Assembly: GCA_017521425.1 (NCBI GenBank) | Contig: JAFXCQ010000024.1 | Coordinates: 1 to 64,000, forward strand | Reading direction: 5' to 3' | DNA from: Clostridia bacterium | GTDB lineage: Bacteria > Bacillota > Clostridia > Oscillospirales > Acutalibacteraceae | Length of the DNA stretch: 64,000 nucleotides | Notes under the pieces: generated by a model | What the model was told of the DNA's origin: nothing | The model's input: only the letters and a program-made list of their open reading frames with translations | Databases searched by the model: none | Program-made: the position numbers and the translations under genes | Part shown: one piece after another, positions 59,565-64,000 of the stretch | How positions within the stretch are numbered: the first letter of the stretch is position 1 | Layout of the letters: the number at the start of each line of letters is the position of its first letter

Positions 59565-62147
59565 TCAATAATAAAGTTTCTTACGATTAAGATAGAACAC
59601 AAGCCCTACAACTGCACCGAAAAGAGCCACACCGCCGATTATAAATAAAACGGTATAATCTTTTGGAGGTTCTTCGTAAATAATTGTCGGGTTATAAGTT
59701 TCACCTTCCTGGAGCGGAGCAATTGCTCTTTCTTTAAAAAGAAGATTGTGGAGCCATTCAATTATTTCGTCAGTTGTCATTTTTTCAAATTGCTCAAATA
59801 TCTGTGAAGCGTAAAGTGCGAAGCTGTCAGCACCACCGCCACTCATCAATCCGTTTAAAGCACCTTTGTTTTCCGGTAACTTAAGTGTATCTACAAGATA
59901 TCTTAAAACAGTAAGTAGCAGTGCTTCTTTATCTGTTTTAATGTAAGTGTAGGTTGTATTTTTACCATTTAAAACCTGTTTACTCGTTTTCGTTTCGGTT
60001 TCACCGAATGAATAAAGTGCTTTCAAATTAAAGTCTTTAAGCTTAAGACCTAATTCTTTTTCAAGTGATTTAAAAATATCGTTTGTGTTCATTGAAGAAC
60101 TTATTGCGCCTGTATCAAGCTCAACTTTATAAATCGGTTCAATTTTTTCAAGTAACGCGGTTACGGGAAGAAGGAGATTTGTTATACAGATTTCTAAATT
60201 ACCGCTATCTATAAAATAAAGTGCATTCGGTAAAATATCGAGCGCTGTTTTAACGGGCTTCTCAAATAAATCATCAAGCAAATCTAAAACAGGTGTAGTA
60301 ATATTTCTTAATACTGCATCTTTTTTTGTGTCGTTTTTATATTGCTCATAGGTTTTTATATTTTTACTGTCGCAACCAAGAGCCTCTAAAATCGGGATAA
60401 TTGCTGTGTTATATCCCTCACCACCGGTTACTTTTATGCTATTCATAAAAGTAATAGTTTCACCTTTAAGAATCACTTCTAAAAGTGGCATCAAAGGTCG
60501 TAGCATCGCAACAAGTGCATTTTCAAAGCCTGTTCTTCTGCCATCGTAGAAACCAAAATTTATATAATTAAAATTAACTTTTGACCAGTCTTTCGCTCTT
60601 AACAAAGCATTTTTTACCTGTCCGAATTCTGATTCAGTTAAAAGCGAAGCAACGCCTTTTGGTGTTGCGTCCACACCCATAACAGAAAGCATTTCTAATA
60701 TACCCTCTTTTTCGAGTGCAGAGTAAATTCCGATTGTAAGCTCACCAACTGTTTTATTGGTATAAATAGTATTCTTTAAAAGAGTTTCTAACTTTCTGTA
60801 ATCGGTGTACTCCTGAACAAATTCATCAATCAAATCATCTATTCCGTTTAATACTTTTGTAAAATCCTTTTCACCTAAATTTTGTGTGTAGGTAATCTGA
60901 CTGAATGTAACTGTCGGGAAGTTATAAGCTTTTGCATCCGCTAATTTACTGTCATTAAAAAGAAGAATAATTGTTTTTACGACATTTTTAGTTTCTGCTT
61001 CTAAAAGCTTGTTAAGGATATCCGGCGATAACAAATCATTTTTTGTGTTACCTGTATCAAGACCTTTTAAAAGTTCAGGCAATGCTGATTTATTAAGCTT
61101 TAACGCGTCAACAATCCACGACATAATTGTCGTATAAGCAAGTGGTTTATTCGGAATAAAAGTAACACCATCGCTACTGCCACACTGACTGAGTGCCTCA
61201 AAATCAATTGGTGGGAGTGCAAGACCACTTTCTGCTGTCATACTACCGAGTGCGTCATTGAGCATCACTTCAACATCAAGCTTCATTGAATCAAGGTCAA
61301 TGATTTTTAAAAGAATAGCAAGTCTTATATATGCATTTTCTTTTACTGGTGCTAAAAGATTATTAAAGCAAGCATCCATCTGACCGCTTTCGCAGAAGTA
61401 AGCAAACGATGGTAAAACTGTTACCAATGTATCAATTGGCTTTTTCTCTAATTTATCAACAACTGATAAAGCGGACATAAGAATGTTATAAACCATTGTG
61501 GTTTTATCTTCTTTTGCCTGATTTTTAAATTCTTCCTGAGATAATTTCACTTCGCAACCCAAAGCATTAAGCATTGGCACAATTGCATTCTGGTAACCAT
61601 CACCACCTTCAATCTTTGTGAAATTGGCAACTGAATATTTACCGGAGCAAAGAAGCATAAATAAAAGATTATTGAAAGGGCTAAGAGAAGCACTTATTGC
61701 TCTCGCAAAGCTACTCTTATCTGTTACGCCCCATTTTACATTTGTTAAATCAAGATTTTGAAAACTACCCGCATTTATAAGTGCATTTTGCACCTCCGGA
61801 TAATTTTTAAGACCCTTTGCAACACCGTTTATAGTTACATCTACTCCTATTGCTTTTAAGTCACTTGCAGTTTCCTCCATAGGCGCATAAATAGACACAA
61901 GTAACTCCGACACGGTAGCATCGTTATAAATCATTGGCTCTAAAACTGTTTTTAAATCTGTTTTTAAATAACTCTTTAAAATATATGAAAGCAATTCTTC
62001 AGTACCAACAAGTGCATTGTTTGCCTCAGTTTCTGTAACACCATCAGGATATGAGGGTGCAGCAGCAAAAGCCACAACGCTGGACGATGTAGCAAAAAAT
62101 GTCATTATAACTGCTAAAAGAAAACATAGAATTTTTTTGATTTTCAT
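59565..62147 (-). CDS. Surface protein with two copies of an unknown domain and C-terminal membrane anchor
   Basis: About 860 residues. Signal peptide to about residue 30. Two homologous halves (about 60-400 and 450-780) share the order: (LKTVLEPMIYN / LETLLKNTIYT), VSELLVSIY / VGELTIGIY, GVDVTINGVAKGL / GVDATPKGVASLL, EGGDGYQNAIVPMLNALGC / TGGEGYNTAIIPILEALGC, a long helical LP-rich middle and a final (I/L)DALKL-type helix. A membrane helix lies near 832-852 before a short basic tail. The domain is not recognised. ATG 62147 is chosen; the ribosome site is weak. It precedes the ABC-FtsX gene and is probably its exported or sensing partner. Confidence 0.8.
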   Translation of the reverse strand: MKIKKILCFLLAVIMTFFATSSSVVAFAAAPSYPDGVTETEANNALVGTEELLSYILKSYLKTDLKTVLEPMIYNDATVSELLVSIYAPMEETASDLKAIGVDVTINGVAKGLKNYPEVQNALINAGSFQNLDLTNVKWGVTDKSSFARAISASLSPFNNLLFMLLCSGKYSVANFTKIEGGDGYQNAIVPMLNALGCEVKLSQEEFKNQAKEDKTTMVYNILMSALSVVDKLEKKPIDTLVTVLPSFAYFCESGQMDACFNNLLAPVKENAYIRLAILLKIIDLDSMKLDVEVMLNDALGSMTAESGLALPPIDFEALSQCGSSDGVTFIPNKPLAYTTIMSWIVDALKLNKSALPELLKGLDTGNTKNDLLSPDILNKLLEAETKNVVKTIILLFNDSKLADAKAYNFPTVTFSQITYTQNLGEKDFTKVLNGIDDLIDEFVQEYTDYRKLETLLKNTIYTNKTVGELTIGIYSALEKEGILEMLSVMGVDATPKGVASLLTESEFGQVKNALLRAKDWSKVNFNYINFGFYDGRRTGFENALVAMLRPLMPLLEVILKGETITFMNSIKVTGGEGYNTAIIPILEALGCDSKNIKTYEQYKNDTKKDAVLRNITTPVLDLLDDLFEKPVKTALDILPNALYFIDSGNLEICITNLLLPVTALLEKIEPIYKVELDTGAISSSMNTNDIFKSLEKELGLKLKDFNLKALYSFGETETKTSKQVLNGKNTTYTYIKTDKEALLLTVLRYLVDTLKLPENKGALNGLMSGGGADSFALYASQIFEQFEKMTTDEIIEWLHNLLFKERAIAPLQEGETYNPTIIYEEPPKDYTVLFIIGGVALFGAVVGLVFYLNRKKLYY

Positions 62148-62267
62148 AATAATCACACTTATTTATAAGATTTTTTACGCATATAATTTAATTAAAAATA
62201 CTCTATTTTATTATACTACTGTAATCAAAACAAAATGTTAATAAATTGTTAATAATGGTGATGCAAA

Positions 62268-62756
62268 ATGAAAAAATTTCTTGTTTCAGCTTTACTTTCA
62301 ATCATTTTTTTAAGTAGTTGTGCTGTTACTCAGAATGGTGAAGATTTAAGTGGGTTTATATTAAGAATGAATACACTCAACGAACAATATAATCTCACCG
62401 CACAAGGCTTTATATACACAGAAGATAGTGATGATATTTACAAATTTTTTATTGTAAACGAAAATGAAATTCTTTTAAGTTTTAAAGAAGATGACAAAGG
62501 CAGATTGACTCAAATGAATTTTATTGCTGAGAGTAATTTTTATGAAGATATATCTGCTTATGAATTTTTCAAAAATTCTCTTAAAGCATTTATAAATAAT
62601 GAAAATACTTACATAGAAATTGTTGACAATAGCTTCAATGAACTATTGAAAACCGACACAAAAGAAACTGTAACAATAAAAAGTGGCAACATCGAAGTTT
62701 TACTTGATGTTACCACTCTCGGTACTGTTATTACTGTTTATTTTATAGCCATATAA
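62268..62756 (+). CDS. Small lipoprotein of unknown function
   Basis: A 162-residue protein with a lipoprotein signal peptide (lipobox LSSC at residues 15-18) and a soluble domain of alternating strands (YKFFIVNENEILLSFKEDD). It would be lipidated by Lgt. It overlaps the rdgB stop tail-to-tail by 19 bp, so the two genes share their last codons on opposite strands. GGTGATG precedes the ATG. Confidence 0.8.
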   Translation: MKKFLVSALLSIIFLSSCAVTQNGEDLSGFILRMNTLNEQYNLTAQGFIYTEDSDDIYKFFIVNENEILLSFKEDDKGRLTQMNFIAESNFYEDISAYEFFKNSLKAFINNENTYIEIVDNSFNELLKTDTKETVTIKSGNIEVLLDVTTLGTVITVYFIAI

Positions 62757-63340
62757 TCATTCAATTTTTCTAAAAGAAGCTTTAATGCCTTGCCTCTGTG
62801 ACTTAATTTATCTTTTTCTTCACCTGACATTTCGGCAAAGCTTTTACCATCAACCATAAAGAGTGGGTCATAGCCAAAACCACCTGTACCTACTGCTTCA
62901 TAGCCTATTTTACCCTCGCACTCGCCCCTTGCAGATATAATATCTCCATTAGGGAACACAAGGCACACAACAGAAACAAACCTTGCAGTTCTTTCGTCTT
63001 CCGGAACATTATTTAAAAGCTTAAGGAGTTTTTCATTGTTCTTCTCGTCGTCACCGTGTTCACCCGCAAATCTTGCAGAATACACACCTGGTGCACCTGC
63101 TAAATAATCTACCATAAGCCCAGAGTCATCCGCAACACAAGGAAGACCGCTTTCATTACAACCGCTTTGTGCTTTTATGAGTGCATTCTCGTAAAAGGTT
63201 TCGCCTGTTTCTTCTGCCTCTGTAAGTGTTATATTTAATTCTTTGTCTGTTTTAACATCAATACCTAAAGGTGAAAGTATTCTTAAAAGCTCGTTTTTCT
63301 TTTTCTCGTTATGAGTTGCTATTAAAAATGTTTTTTGCAT
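62738..63340 (-). CDS. rdgB: XTP/dITP diphosphatase (HAM1/RdgB family)
   Basis: A 200-residue housecleaning nucleotide pyrophosphatase: LIATHNEKKKNELLRIL (residues 6-22), VADDSGLMVDYLAGAPGVYSARF (near 70, given as a site only), GYDPLFMVDG near 155 and LSHRGKALKLL near 180. It removes deaminated purine nucleotides. The start sits in the ftsY stop (TAATG). Conserved pairing with ftsY is not general, but both are housekeeping genes. Confidence 0.96.
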   Translation of the reverse strand: MQKTFLIATHNEKKKNELLRILSPLGIDVKTDKELNITLTEAEETGETFYENALIKAQSGCNESGLPCVADDSGLMVDYLAGAPGVYSARFAGEHGDDEKNNEKLLKLLNNVPEDERTARFVSVVCLVFPNGDIISARGECEGKIGYEAVGTGGFGYDPLFMVDGKSFAEMSGEEKDKLSHRGKALKLLLEKLNDYMAIK

Positions 63341-64000
63341 TATTTAAAAAGCCTCCCAAAAAAGCCTTTTTTCTTTTCAGGTTTATTGTCCACTTCAGTA
63401 TTTTCAGTTACTTCGTCAATTTCGTCAACAGTTTCCTGCATTTCTTCAACTACTTCATCAATTTCAGAAGTGATTTCTTCTTTAATATCTTCAACCGCTT
63501 CTTTTACATCTTCTTTAAATTCTTCTATTTCTTCTTCAACATCCTCTTTGATTTCGTTGAATGCTTCAATTACTTCTTCAAACATTTCTTTTAATTCGTT
63601 ATTGTCTTCACTTTCAGTAATTTCTTCTTTGATTTGAGATAAATCAATATCATCCTCTTTGAAATCTTCTGGTAATGCTTCAAAAAGACCTTCCGCAAAT
63701 GCGTGTGGGTTAAATGGTTGTAAATCGTCTATGCCTTCACCAACACCGACAAATTTAACAGGAACCTTAAGATCATTCTTAATTGAAAGAACAACACCGC
63801 CTCTTGCAGTACCGTCAAGCTTAGTAAGAATTATACCAGTAATTTCTGCAATTTTTGCAAATTCTCTTGCCTGATTTACTGCATTTTGTCCTGTTGTTGC
63901 ATCAAGAACTAAAAGCACCTCGCGGTCAGAATACGGCAATTCTCTATCAATAACTCTGTAAATTTTTGCAAGCTCTTCCATAAGATTTTTCTTATTATGA
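63340..64000 (-). CDS. ftsY: SRP receptor FtsY, 3' part, with unusual acidic C-terminal tail
   Basis: Only the C-terminal 220 codons are inside the window; the 5' end is beyond the right edge, and the first visible codons read HNKKNLMEEL, the usual post-G3 text. G4 is TKLDGTARGG (near 63905-63875) and G5 is FVGVGEGIDDLQPFNP, where most FtsY proteins end. Here about 110 more residues follow: a highly acidic, coiled-coil-like stretch (KEEITSEIDEVVEEMQE-type) and a final basic amphipathic KKKGFFGRLFK. The GFFGRLF end resembles the membrane-targeting helix that normally opens FtsY. Confidence 0.93.
   Translation of the reverse strand, partial: HNKKNLMEELAKIYRVIDRELPYSDREVLLVLDATTGQNAVNQAREFAKIAEITGIILTKLDGTARGGVVLSIKNDLKVPVKFVGVGEGIDDLQPFNPHAFAEGLFEALPEDFKEDDIDLSQIKEEITESEDNNELKEMFEEVIEAFNEIKEDVEEEIEEFKEDVKEAVEDIKEEITSEIDEVVEEMQETVDEIDEVTENTEVDNKPEKKKGFFGRLFK

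Overview
The window is AT-rich DNA of a low-GC Gram-positive anaerobe. It is most likely a gut-type Clostridia member (Ruminococcaceae/Oscillospiraceae-like). The evidence is HprK, WhiA and YmfF/YmfH-type genes, strong sigma-A promoters (several at or near TTGACA-N17-TATAAT), GGAGG-type ribosome binding sites, frequent TTG starts, and two very large BspA-like leucine-rich-repeat surface proteins. No rRNA or tRNA gene, CRISPR array or intact transposase was seen.

Layout. 1-6.3 kb: a giant secreted LRR protein (C-terminus beyond the left edge) behind a TetR regulator whose promoter is flanked by two matching operators. 6.5-10.7 kb: GH78-like glycosidase, SDR oxidoreductase and a condensation/alcohol-acetyltransferase-like membrane protein. 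10.7-14.5 kb: rpmG-secE-nusG-rplK-rplA-(L10 leader)-rplJ-rplL on the minus strand. 14.7-19.5 kb: hprK-glucokinase-murB-whiA-RluA. 19.5-22.6 kb: a second LRR protein with a C-terminal membrane anchor. 22.8-27.3 kb: M16 peptidase pair, lgt, folD. 27.5-32.4 kb: yebC, SRP RNA, dnaX-ybaB-recR, smpB and tmRNA. 31.7-33.0 kb: a repeat-rich island around ssrA. 34-37.7 kb: a heterodimeric ABC exporter. 37.8-40.9 kb: endonuclease/phosphatase-type enzyme, patatin and GH29 fucosidase. 41-49.7 kb: a tightly coupled seven-gene surface-glycan cassette (glycerophosphotransferase-SGNH fusion, pyruvyltransferase, radical SAM, deacetylase-like, nucleotidyltransferase, GT2, Gfo/Idh/MocA). 49.8-54 kb: sugar catabolism (Gfo/Idh/MocA, N-acetylglucosamine-type kinase, GH4). 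54.2-56.5 kb: OPT transporter plus PqqD-like protein. 56.8-62.2 kb: a secreted, internally duplicated protein with an ABC-FtsX transporter. 62.3-64 kb: lipoprotein, rdgB and ftsY (5' end beyond the right edge).

How it fits together. Housekeeping blocks (translation, protein targeting, replication and recombination, envelope precursors, carbon control) alternate with accessory blocks for host-glycan use, surface adhesion and surface-polysaccharide building. The most unusual structure is intergenic. There are two kinds of short repeat: (1) runs of degenerate seven-base units that start at or near gene stop codons and come back in inverted orientation across a hairpin; (2) an array of tiny hairpins, each with a different stem, joined by a constant AGTGATAT linker. 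Neither is a CRISPR. I do not recognise either as a named element in this group.
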